This document shows, piece by piece, positions 1 to 6,441 of a stretch of DNA of 10,781 bases. Made by a program: the position numbers and the translations under genes. Below the pieces are notes generated by a model. It saw only the letters and a program-made list of their open reading frames with translations, searched no databases and was not told where the DNA came from. Source of the stretch: Spirochaetaceae bacterium (GTDB lineage: Bacteria > Spirochaetota > Spirochaetia > Treponematales > Breznakiellaceae); assembly GCA_031279965.1 (NCBI GenBank), contig JAITHM010000107.1, positions 1 through 10,781 of the forward strand. The letters run 5' to 3'. How positions within the stretch are numbered: the stretch's first letter is position 1; each line of letters opens with the position of its first letter.

Positions 1-704
1 TTTTCGGCAAGCTTCTGCGGCCCCCAAACTTCTGTCGCATAGTGTCCGCCGCAGAGCATATTAAGCTTGCCTTCCATCACTGTGTGGTATATCGAATGAG
101 CAGATTCACCGGTTATATAGAGATCAACACCTTCAGCAAGCGCTTGTTCAACCTCTTTCGCAGCCCCCCCCGACACCACCGCGCAGGTTGTATTAATGTT
201 CTTTCCAAAAGGTAAAAGCGCAACGGCAGGCCGGGATTTATAGGCAATACGCTCCCCGGCCTGATCAAGTGTAAGCGGGGCAGTCAACGTTCCTTTGTAT
301 CCTATAGTCCGCCCATGATAAACACCAAAAGGCTCAAGCGCGGTCATGCCGAGCTTTTCTGCAAGCACCGCATTATTGCCCAGTTCGGGATGCTGATCAA
401 GCGGAAGATGTGCCGCATATAAAGCTATATCATGGTCAAATAAATATTTAATCCGCCGGCGAAAATTTCCGGTAAGCGCAATCTGATGTCCCCAATAAAG
501 CCCGTGGTGTACAAAGAGCATACCGGCTCCTATTGCGTTTGCCCGTTCGAAAGTTTCAAGACTCGCATCAACAGCAAATGCGATTTTGCACACCGGAACG
601 CCGCTGTTATCAACTTGCAGCCCGTTTAACGCAGAATCACAAGATGCCCAATCTTCAATTTTGAGAAGCCTGCGAAAATAAGCATCAATATCTGTCGTAG
701 TCAT
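1..704 (-). CDS. NIF3/YbgI-family dinuclear-metal protein (partial, 3' end beyond window)
   Basis: Begins at ATG 704-702 and stays open for 234 codons to the left edge, so the C-terminus is missing. It matches the short, single-domain NIF3 form (E. coli YbgI type), not the longer form with an inserted domain, so probably only a few tens of residues are lost. The metal ligands expected for the family are all in place: His66-His67 in VHHGLYWG, Asp103 in HLPLDQHPELGNN, and His221 and Glu225 in GGHYATE. TGESAH lies at 198-203. The family forms toroidal hexamers with a two-metal site; its in vivo role is unsettled despite the label GTP cyclohydrolase 1 type 2 homolog. Its start lies 7 bases after the upstream glycosyltransferase stop, with no good Shine-Dalgarno, so translational coupling within a ppdK-led transcript is likely. 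A run of eight G on the coding strand (164-171) lies at the SGGAA motif. Confidence 0.88.
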   Translation of the reverse strand, partial: MTTTDIDAYFRRLLKIEDWASCDSALNGLQVDNSGVPVCKIAFAVDASLETFERANAIGAGMLFVHHGLYWGHQIALTGNFRRRIKYLFDHDIALYAAHLPLDQHPELGNNAVLAEKLGMTALEPFGVYHGRTIGYKGTLTAPLTLDQAGERIAYKSRPAVALLPFGKNINTTCAVVSGGAAKEVEQALAEGVDLYITGESAHSIYHTVMEGKLNMLCGGHYATEVWGPQKLAE

Positions 705-711
705 TTTGTTG

Positions 712-2604
712 TTATGATCCGTTTTCTATCGTTATGGGTACTGCGGCAGGAACCAATCGTTTAAGCTTTCCGACTGTCCATAATCCGATATTCACCCCGA
801 CTTTATAGGCTTCTTTTATCTCCCATATTTTTGAATCAATAATATTATCATTGATGATAGGATCATTCATGATAAGAAAAAATTCATCAAACTGAAATTT
901 TTCAAACGCAGTGTATATATTGGTGTCGAAAATATAAATCTGGTCATCAGCAAGATAGGGAAGAATAAGCGGATAATGGTTGGTGGTACAAATAATGAAC
1001 GCCGGAATTTTGGGTTCGGCGGCAAACCGATAGAGTTTTTCTGGATAACCCCGCCATATATAAGGAATTTTACTTTCGTTAAATGCCGTTGCGGAAAAAC
1101 TGATTGCAAGTGCTATACCCATTGCATAAATAATGCGCTTGTCCTGGATGCTGTTCAAAAGAAATATAGGGAGTATGATCATGAACGGATACATTGCGAT
1201 GCCATAGCGTAATTCCTTGAATATCGCAAGAAAAACGCTAAACACTATAAATAAAAATGCACAGACTGTAAGTCCAAAGTACGGCGAAAAAATAAAATCA
1301 AGCACCATTTTACGCCAGTCTGGCTTTGGCACCTGTTCGGTTTCGCCACCCTCCTTTTTCTTTATCCTCTCTAGAAAATACATAATTGCAAAACATAGTA
1401 TAAGCAGTGAAACAATAAGAACAGGCAATGTCCAGTAATAGGTATAAAAATGTCCCATCAGCGTAGTAAATGTAGGAATCTTATAGATGCTGTTTAATTG
1501 GTCTTCAAATGTGGTAATACGCGGCGGTTCTTCCAGCGTTGCTGATGCTTCGGCTGAAACAGCCATGTCGCCTTGAGCGCTTGCATCGATGGAAACAATC
1601 ATCTCGCCAGATGCTGCGGTGCCTAAATTGGCAGAACCGGAAATATCAGATGCACTGGCGCTGGAAGCGGAATTTGCCGTGGCTACTTCAGTTTTCCAGT
1701 TAAGTGCAGCGGCAACATTTCCAAATAAGTTACCAAGATATTTTTGATTAATTGTCTGGGCAAACATAAGCGCACAAACAACTATTATAAAATAGGCTCC
1801 AATATCTCTGAACCGCTTGGTATAAACACAATATCCAAGCGCGTAAATTCCAATAAATGCAACGAATAAAATCGAAAAAAACGCGCTGTCCAGGGTAAGC
1901 CCCGTCATTATCGTCATGATAAAAAAGAAGGAAAGGCTTAAATACTTTTTTTTGTTTTCCAGAACAGCTATTTTATCCCGGCTAAGGAATTTTATCAGGA
2001 AATATGAAAGAACGACAAACATTGCTTCCTGCAGCTGATAAGGCCGCAAAAGAATTGTATTTGATATAGTAGCCGTTGACATAAACGTACAGAAAACAGC
2101 AAGATACGGCAAAAATTTGCTCTGCTTAAACAAAAGACGCAGAAGTAAGAAAAACATAAAAAACGAAATACTAAAAAGAATAAGGTTAAGTATTGCTCCA
2201 CGAAAGATAGCATCCTTAAAATTGCCTGACTGCAATGTACCGAGCGCAATACGAAAAAGCGAAAAATACAGGTTGGTGTGGAAACTGTCCCGCGTATCCT
2301 GCCACAGTTTGCCAATATCGCTGAATATATCTTTAACAGCCCCGTCAGTCATAAGGAAGGCTTCTTTTATCTGTTTGCCAGAAAAAGGAATTTGCTGCGG
2401 GAAGTGCCGTATCCAGCCAAGTTCGTTATATTCCGCATAGAGCACTGTTGTTACTTCATCATTGTGGAGGGCATCTTTCTGTGTAAACCAATAAATACGC
2501 GGTATCAGTGCGATACCCCATAGCAGAACAAGAATTGCAACAGCCCCTATTTTAGAAAAACGTCCCAAATTTAAACTTTTTAATGCAACAAGAATCTTTT
2601 TCAT
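712..2604 (-). CDS. GT-C-type (GT39/ArnT-like) polytopic membrane glycosyltransferase
   Basis: This 630-residue protein has about ten or eleven membrane segments: roughly 20-38, 134-157, 165-182, 186-207, 221-237, 240-259, 268-284, 391-411, 441-462, 468-484 and 489-506. Positive residues fall on the cytoplasmic side. The first external loop carries Asp49-Glu50 in HNDEV shortly after the first segment, as in GT-C enzymes that use polyprenyl-phosphate sugars. RPYQLQE (187-193) and RYGIAMYP (466-473) also resemble the family. After segment 11 there is a soluble external tail of about 120 residues. I infer transfer of a sugar on the outer face of the inner membrane; substrate and acceptor are unknown. 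Residues 307-357, in the large external loop, are a Ser/Ala-rich low-complexity insert with an internal repeat. AGAGG five bases before ATG supports the start. The gene lies 35 bases after ppdK and is probably co-transcribed. It could instead be a non-catalytic GT-C-like protein. Confidence 0.65.
   Translation of the reverse strand: MKKILVALKSLNLGRFSKIGAVAILVLLWGIALIPRIYWFTQKDALHNDEVTTVLYAEYNELGWIRHFPQQIPFSGKQIKEAFLMTDGAVKDIFSDIGKLWQDTRDSFHTNLYFSLFRIALGTLQSGNFKDAIFRGAILNLILFSISFFMFFLLLRLLFKQSKFLPYLAVFCTFMSTATISNTILLRPYQLQEAMFVVLSYFLIKFLSRDKIAVLENKKKYLSLSFFFIMTIMTGLTLDSAFFSILFVAFIGIYALGYCVYTKRFRDIGAYFIIVVCALMFAQTINQKYLGNLFGNVAAALNWKTEVATANSASSASASDISGSANLGTAASGEMIVSIDASAQGDMAVSAEASATLEEPPRITTFEDQLNSIYKIPTFTTLMGHFYTYYWTLPVLIVSLLILCFAIMYFLERIKKKEGGETEQVPKPDWRKMVLDFIFSPYFGLTVCAFLFIVFSVFLAIFKELRYGIAMYPFMIILPIFLLNSIQDKRIIYAMGIALAISFSATAFNESKIPYIWRGYPEKLYRFAAEPKIPAFIICTTNHYPLILPYLADDQIYIFDTNIYTAFEKFQFDEFFLIMNDPIINDNIIDSKIWEIKEAYKVGVNIGLWTVGKLKRLVPAAVPITIENGS
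1540..1602 (-). repeat. Imperfect 9-residue repeat within the Ser/Ala-rich insert of the glycosyltransferase
   Basis: Residues 335-343 (MIVSIDASA) and 347-355 (MAVSAEASA) share six of nine positions, with a period of 12 residues. The DNA copies have diverged at third positions as well as first and second ones, so this is an old or convergent repeat, not a fresh tandem duplication. It is flanked by further Ser/Ala-rich sequence reaching back to residue 307. Confidence 0.6.
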
Positions 2605-2639
2605 TTTTTCCTCTATATTTTTTTGACATCAAAGAGTGT

Positions 2640-5309
2640 TTATATACACCCTGTATTTGGATTACGAAGCACAGCCTGCGCTCCGGCAAGCCGCGCAACA
2701 GGCACACGGAATGGAGAGCAGGATACATAATTAAGTCCAATACGGTAGCAGAAATCAATTGTCTGAGAGTCCCCGCCATGCTCTCCACAAATCCCTGCTT
2801 TAAGCTCCGGCCTTACCGCACGGCCTTCCTGGAGTGCCCACTGCATAAGCCTACCAACGCCTTGTTCATCAATTGAAAGGAAAGGATCCACGTCAAGCAC
2901 ATTTTTTTTCAGGTAACTTGGTACAAAAGAGCCGACATCATCACGGCTGAACGCAAACGTCATTTGCGTCAAGTCGTTGGTTCCAAAACTGTAAAAGTCC
3001 GCATGTTCAGCAATATGCGCTGACGTAATTGCCGCCCGCGGCACTTCAATCATTGTTCCAATACGAACCGGTATTTTAACACCGGCTTTTTCAGCAACCC
3101 GCATAATAATTGACTCGGCATTGGGACGGAGAAACTTAAGTTCGCGTGCTGTTATAACGATAGGAATCATAATTTCAGGATGTACGTCAATGCCTTTTTT
3201 TAGGCTTTCCGCCGCGGCAAGTGCTATGGCTTCAACCTGCATGTCGTAAATTTCAGGATAAGTAACGGCAAGCCGGCAGCCGCGGTGTCCCAACATTGGG
3301 TTTGCTTCACGAAGTTTATCGATTTTAGGCTGAAGCGTTTTGGCCGTTGTTCCCAAATATTTTGCAAGTTCGTTAATTTCTTTACTGGTATGCGGAACAA
3401 ATTCATGAAGCGGTGGATCCAAAAGCCGTATCGTTACCGGTTTACCGTTCATTGCCTTGAAAATACCGGTAAAATCCTTTTTTTGGAGTGGCAATATTTT
3501 CTTCAACGCTTTCTTTCGTTCTTCAGTCGTATCGGAAACAATCATTGCGCGAAAATGAATAAGCTTGGTCTTGTCAAAAAACATGTGTTCGGTACGGCAA
3601 AGTCCTACGCCGTCTGCGCCAAACTCAAAAGCCCGCATTGCGTCTTCCGGCTGATCGGCATTGCAGCGTATCTTAAAGCCCGTAACATTGCCGCGAACTG
3701 CTCCGGCACGTACTTCATCGCACCAGCCAAGGAAGGTCTGCATATCACCGGATATTTTCTTTACCTGCACGAGGGGAAGCTGCCCCTCAAAAACTTCTCC
3801 CGTTGAACCATCAAGCGAAATCCAGGCGCCGGCTTTGAATGGTTTTCCCGCTATGGTTACTTTTGCGCCCTGAACAACAACATCTTTTGCACCGGCAACA
3901 CAGGGCGTTCCCATACCGCGGGCAACAACAGCAGCATGGCTTGTCATGCCGCCGCGTGACGTAAGAATCCCCTCGGAAACAATCATACCGCCTATGTCTT
4001 CTGGACTTGTTTCCTCTCGTACAAGTAGCACTTTTTCGCCTCTTTTATGACACAACTCGGCATCTTGTGCGGAAAAGACGATGCGCCCTGAGGCCGCCCC
4101 CGGCGAGGCATTAAGCCCCCTGGTCAGCACTTTTGCCTGTTTGCGGGCTTTAAGATCAATTTGCGGGTGCAAAAGCTGATCAATATGCCCCGGCTCAACG
4201 CGAAGTATTGCAGTTGGTTTGTCGACAAGTCCTTCGCTTACCATATCGATAGCGCATTTTACTGCCGCCGCCCCGCTGCGCTTGGCGCTCCGTGTTTGAA
4301 GGAGATAGAGCGTCCCCTGCTGGATCGTGAACTCCATATCCTGCATATCCTTAAAATGGCTTTCTAGAATATTCCGGATGGTAACAAGCTGCTGATAAAT
4401 ATGCGGGCTCTGCCGCACAAGTTTTGAAAGCTTTTCAGGAGTTCTGATTCCAGCGACAACATCCTCGCCTTGAGCATTGATCAGATATTCGCCGTAAAAT
4501 TTATTTTCGCCGGTTGAAGGATCACGGCTAAAACAAACACCCGTGCCTGAATCATTGCCAAAATTGCCAAACACCATCGACTGAACATTCACCGCCGTGC
4601 CTTTTAACCCATGAATCCCATTTAATTCGCGGTAGAGGATTGCCCGTTCATTCATCCATGAACCAAAAACAGCGTTGATTGCCCCCCAAAGCTGGTCATG
4701 CGGGTTTTGGGGGAAGTCTTTCTTCTTATATTTTTTTATAATCTTTTTGTAGTCGTCAACAAGTTTTTCAAGATCAAAAGCATCAAGACCCGTATCAAGC
4801 TCAACCTTTTTGATTTTTTTGCGGGCAGAAAGCGCATCTTCAAACTCTCTGCGGGGTACACCAAGCACCACATCACCGTACATTTGAATAAACCGGCGGT
4901 AAGCATCCCAGGCAAAGCGCGGGTTAGCAGTTTTTTGAGCAAGACCCCGTACTGCTTTATCATTTATTCCCAAGTTGAGAATCGTATCCATCATGCCGGG
5001 CATCGAAACCGCCGCGCCGGACCGCACCGAGACAAGCAGCGGATCCTCAGCGTCGCCCAGTTTTTTCCCCATAAGTTCTTCAAGGCGCGCAAGGTATTCG
5101 GCAACTTCGTTTTTAAATTCGTCAGAATAGCACTGCCCCTGTTCGTAATATCCGGCACAGACCTCTGTCGAAATCGTAAAACCAGGCGGTACCGGAATGC
5201 CAAGATTCGTCATTTCAGCAAGATTTGCCCCTTTTCCGCCGAGAAGAGCCTTCATCCCTGCATCGCCGTCGGCACTTCCATCACCAAAAAAATAAATGTT
5301 TTTCGTCAT
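2640..5309 (-). CDS. ppdK: Pyruvate phosphate dikinase
   Basis: PPDK interconverts pyruvate, ATP and phosphate with phosphoenolpyruvate, AMP and pyrophosphate in the cytoplasm; in fermenters it often works in the glycolytic, ATP-forming direction. The 889-residue length is normal. Order of domains: ATP-grasp nucleotide-binding part at the N-terminus (GGKGANLAEM 24-33, SVRSGAAVSMPGMMDT 94-109, QTRSAKRSG 338-346), central phosphohistidine domain with GGMTSH at 453-458 (His458 is the swivelling phospho-carrier, Thr456 the position used by PPDK regulatory kinases), and a C-terminal PEP/pyruvate barrel with GCRLAVTYPEI, GTMIEVPRA, FSFGTNDLTQ-like SFGTNDLTQ (774-782) and CGEHGGD (841-847, Cys841 the proton donor). 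AGGGGG seven bases before ATG fixes the start. It heads a probable unit with the glycosyltransferase and nif3 and lies downstream of tRNA-Ser with a structured leader. No residue essential to the family appears missing. Confidence 0.98.
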   Translation of the reverse strand: MTKNIYFFGDGSADGDAGMKALLGGKGANLAEMTNLGIPVPPGFTISTEVCAGYYEQGQCYSDEFKNEVAEYLARLEELMGKKLGDAEDPLLVSVRSGAAVSMPGMMDTILNLGINDKAVRGLAQKTANPRFAWDAYRRFIQMYGDVVLGVPRREFEDALSARKKIKKVELDTGLDAFDLEKLVDDYKKIIKKYKKKDFPQNPHDQLWGAINAVFGSWMNERAILYRELNGIHGLKGTAVNVQSMVFGNFGNDSGTGVCFSRDPSTGENKFYGEYLINAQGEDVVAGIRTPEKLSKLVRQSPHIYQQLVTIRNILESHFKDMQDMEFTIQQGTLYLLQTRSAKRSGAAAVKCAIDMVSEGLVDKPTAILRVEPGHIDQLLHPQIDLKARKQAKVLTRGLNASPGAASGRIVFSAQDAELCHKRGEKVLLVREETSPEDIGGMIVSEGILTSRGGMTSHAAVVARGMGTPCVAGAKDVVVQGAKVTIAGKPFKAGAWISLDGSTGEVFEGQLPLVQVKKISGDMQTFLGWCDEVRAGAVRGNVTGFKIRCNADQPEDAMRAFEFGADGVGLCRTEHMFFDKTKLIHFRAMIVSDTTEERKKALKKILPLQKKDFTGIFKAMNGKPVTIRLLDPPLHEFVPHTSKEINELAKYLGTTAKTLQPKIDKLREANPMLGHRGCRLAVTYPEIYDMQVEAIALAAAESLKKGIDVHPEIMIPIVITARELKFLRPNAESIIMRVAEKAGVKIPVRIGTMIEVPRAAITSAHIAEHADFYSFGTNDLTQMTFAFSRDDVGSFVPSYLKKNVLDVDPFLSIDEQGVGRLMQWALQEGRAVRPELKAGICGEHGGDSQTIDFCYRIGLNYVSCSPFRVPVARLAGAQAVLRNPNTGCI

Positions 5310-5316
5310 AGGAAAT

Positions 5317-5322
5317 CCCCCT
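5317..5322 (-). promoter_or_regulatory. Ribosome binding site of ppdK
   Basis: AGGGGG on the minus strand, seven bases before the ATG at 5309. It excludes use of upstream in-frame starts and argues against a leaderless message, even though a fair promoter match overlaps it. Confidence 0.75.
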
Positions 5323-5366
5323 TATAATTTTGAAGAAATCATGAGTTAACACAGAAAAGATTGAAA

Positions 5367-5430
5367 ATACCGGCAACGAACCGTTCAGCTTTGAGCCGCG
5401 CATGCCGCCTTCCAGTTCCATTGCCGGTAT
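5367..5430 (-). terminator. Two-part inverted repeat in the ppdK leader: candidate attenuator or terminator
   Basis: A perfect 10-base inverted repeat (ATACCGGCAA / TTGCCGGTAT) occupies 5367-5376 and 5421-5430. It continues inward, after a one-by-two internal loop, into a further six pairs (GAACTG with CGGTTC, one G-U) at 5378-5383 and 5413-5418, leaving a 29-base apical loop. On the minus strand the stem is followed by TTTTCAATCTTTT, a modest U-rich tail. It could end the tRNA-Ser transcript, attenuate ppdK, or both. The large loop and broken U-tract make a classical intrinsic terminator uncertain. Confidence 0.5.
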
Positions 5431-5496
5431 CATTAGTGCCGGGCTGCACGCATGGTCAACCTCTTCTGTTTTGGGTGTTGTTTCCATCACCTTTAT

Positions 5497-5584
5497 CGGA
5501 GCAGGGGGGATTTGAACCCCCGGTACCCTTTTGAGGTACAATTCCTTAGCAGGGAATCACCTTCGGCCTCTCGGTCACCGCTCC
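5497..5584 (-). tRNA. serX-type tRNA, anticodon GCT: tRNA-Ser(GCU)
   Basis: An 88-base cloverleaf on the minus strand decoding AGC/AGU. The acceptor GGAGCGG pairs with CTGCTCC, with one G-U pair. The anticodon stem ATTCC/GGAAT encloses the loop CTGCTAA with anticodon GCT at 5550-5548. The long variable arm with stem GTACC/GGTAC is the class II hallmark of serine tRNAs, and the T arm is GGGGG-TTCAAAT-CCCCC. The discriminator is G, as expected for Ser, and CCA is not encoded. It lies between the flavin reductase gene and ppdK on the same strand, with its own promoter-like sequence just upstream. Confidence 0.97.
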
Positions 5585-5595
5585 AGATGTTAAAG

Positions 5596-5624
5596 AGTTT
5601 ACCGCAAAAGAAAAAATAATACAA
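5596..5624 (-). promoter_or_regulatory. Candidate sigma-70 promoter for tRNA-Ser
   Basis: On the minus strand TTGTAT (5624-5619) and TAAACT (5601-5596) are separated by exactly 17 bases, the spacer being T-rich. Transcription would begin a few bases before the mature tRNA 5' end at 5584. Box matches are only partial, so position is the main support. Confidence 0.5.
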
Positions 5625-5645
5625 CTCTATCCATCGCCGACTGGT

Positions 5646-6182
5646 TTAGCGGCGTACGCGAAAAGCGCTTACTTCCCCAACAAACATCCGGTGGTAATCT
5701 TTCTTAGGATAGAGTTTTTCGATGGCCGGATCAAGAAATGCCTCTGGAACAAAATCATGGGTATAAAGCTTACGGCAAGTAACGACTTCGGCAGCCTCGG
5801 TAAAACCGATGCTGCCATCGGCAAATTCAATAGGGGTAAGGCCGGCGGCTTCGGCTTTGTCAGTGTCGCGCCCCGATTTTGCGCCGCAAATTTCAAGCGC
5901 CCGGTGGTGTGCTGTGTCAAAAAACGAAAGCGTCCACTGTTGGGCGGCATTGGCAAATTCAAATGTATGCCGTGTTGGGCGGATAAACATGAATACAACA
6001 TCCTTTCCCCACAGTTCGCCAAAGCTTCCCCACGAAGCGGTCATTGTATTCCAGTGTGTTTTATCGCCGCAGGTAATCAGCATCCATTCATCGGCAATAC
6101 GCTCCACCGGCGACCCTCGAAACGAACGAATACTGGAAGTCTCCCACTCTGTTCCCGCGGGAATGGCTTTTTTTTGTTCCAT
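5646..6182 (-). CDS. Flavin reductase-like (FMN-binding split-barrel) protein
   Basis: A 178-residue cytoplasmic protein of the flavin reductase-like/flavoredoxin family, which binds FMN in a split beta-barrel and reduces free flavins or passes electrons to partners. Recognisable parts are WMLITCGDKTHWNTMTASWG (33-52), where the Asn-Thr-Met-Thr-Ala stretch contacts flavin phosphate in this family, FMFIRPTRHTFEFAN (64-78) and WTLSFFD (83-89). The length is usual. An upstream in-frame ATG at 6212 exists, but the ATG at 6182 has GGAGGG seven bases before it and gives the family-typical N-terminus MEQKKAIPAG, so I chose the latter. The gene is divergent from ftsZ across a 259-base region and is followed, after 61 bases, by tRNA-Ser. 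The electron donor and acceptor cannot be read from the sequence, and nothing nearby names a partner. Confidence 0.87.
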   Translation of the reverse strand: MEQKKAIPAGTEWETSSIRSFRGSPVERIADEWMLITCGDKTHWNTMTASWGSFGELWGKDVVFMFIRPTRHTFEFANAAQQWTLSFFDTAHHRALEICGAKSGRDTDKAEAAGLTPIEFADGSIGFTEAAEVVTCRKLYTHDFVPEAFLDPAIEKLYPKKDYHRMFVGEVSAFRVRR

Positions 6183-6200
6183 AATAATCCCTCCATAAGA

Positions 6201-6239
6201 TGTACGGCGCATTATGCCGCATCATATATTTATCGTACA
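6201..6239. repeat. Dyad TGTACG...CGTACA containing a smaller CGGC...GCCG hairpin
   Basis: TGTACG at 6201-6206 is repeated inverted as CGTACA at 6234-6239. Inside it, CGGC (6205-6208) and GCCG (6216-6219) flank a GCAT-T-ATGC quasi-palindrome. The dyad lies just upstream of the flavin reductase ribosome binding site, where an operator or a 5' leader hairpin would act. Confidence 0.4.
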
Positions 6240-6258
6240 AATATAGCTTTGCTATATT
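6240..6258. repeat. Perfect 8-bp inverted repeat AATATAGC-TTT-GCTATATT
   Basis: An AT-rich palindrome with a 3-base centre in the flavin reductase/ftsZ divergent region. It is immediately next to the TGTACG/CGTACA dyad. It resembles a binding site for a dimeric regulator, but no regulator gene is nearby and no family motif is recognised. The rest of the 6183-6441 interval holds the ftsZ promoter candidate and leader and no convincing gene. Confidence 0.45.
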
Positions 6259-6328
6259 AATTTCAATCTACTCCAGAAGTAGGCCATTTTGTCAATTGAT
6301 TCCATCCGCCCATCCTTTTGCGCGGCGC

Positions 6329-6357
6329 TTGACAGATATTGTTGTTTCAGGTACGCT
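6329..6357 (+). promoter_or_regulatory. Candidate sigma-70 promoter for ftsZ
   Basis: A full-consensus TTGACA (6329-6334) is followed after 17 bases by TACGCT (6352-6357), a weak -10. Transcription would start near 6364 and give a leader of about 78 bases before the ftsZ start. A second possible -10, TATAGT at 6381-6386, lies further downstream with a poorer -35. Confidence 0.5.
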
Positions 6358-6441
6358 GGAGACATAAAAAATAAGAAAATTATAGTGCACCAGAATAGAA
6401 GTTGGGGGGGCCCGCTTCTTACAAATAAATGGGAGGGAATG

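Noticed and set aside
2605..2639. TTTGATGTCAAA palindrome followed by A/T run between ppdK and the glycosyltransferase gene
   Set aside because: The stem is five A/T-rich pairs around two bases, too weak and with too small a loop for a terminator; on the transcript strand it is followed by A, not U.
4698..5327. Long plus-strand open frame (209 codons) opposite ppdK, and another at 3285-3806
   Set aside because: Both lie wholly within the certain ppdK gene, have no recognisable domain and read as low-quality, Lys/Phe/Ile-rich antisense translation; codon bias on the real strand explains them.
5321..5349. TTAACT-17-TATAAG promoter match directly before ppdK
   Set aside because: The -10 box overlaps the AGGGGG ribosome site, so the transcript would begin after or within that site; the good ribosome site argues that transcription starts further upstream.
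6183..6212. Longer flavin reductase start at ATG 6212
   Set aside because: It would add ten residues without homology and skip the well-spaced GGAGGG before ATG 6182.
5691..6260. Plus-strand open frames (189 and 129 codons) opposite the flavin reductase gene
   Set aside because: Antisense of a recognised gene, no family features, no ribosome site.
6200..6367. 55-codon plus-strand open frame from ATG 6200
   Set aside because: No ribosome site, unrecognisable product, and its end overlaps the ftsZ promoter candidate.
6289..6441. 50-residue N-terminal extension of FtsZ starting at a TTG
   Set aside because: No FtsZ homology, no ribosome site at the TTG, and it contains the TTGACA promoter candidate and the G7 tract; the SD-supported start is at 6439/6442.
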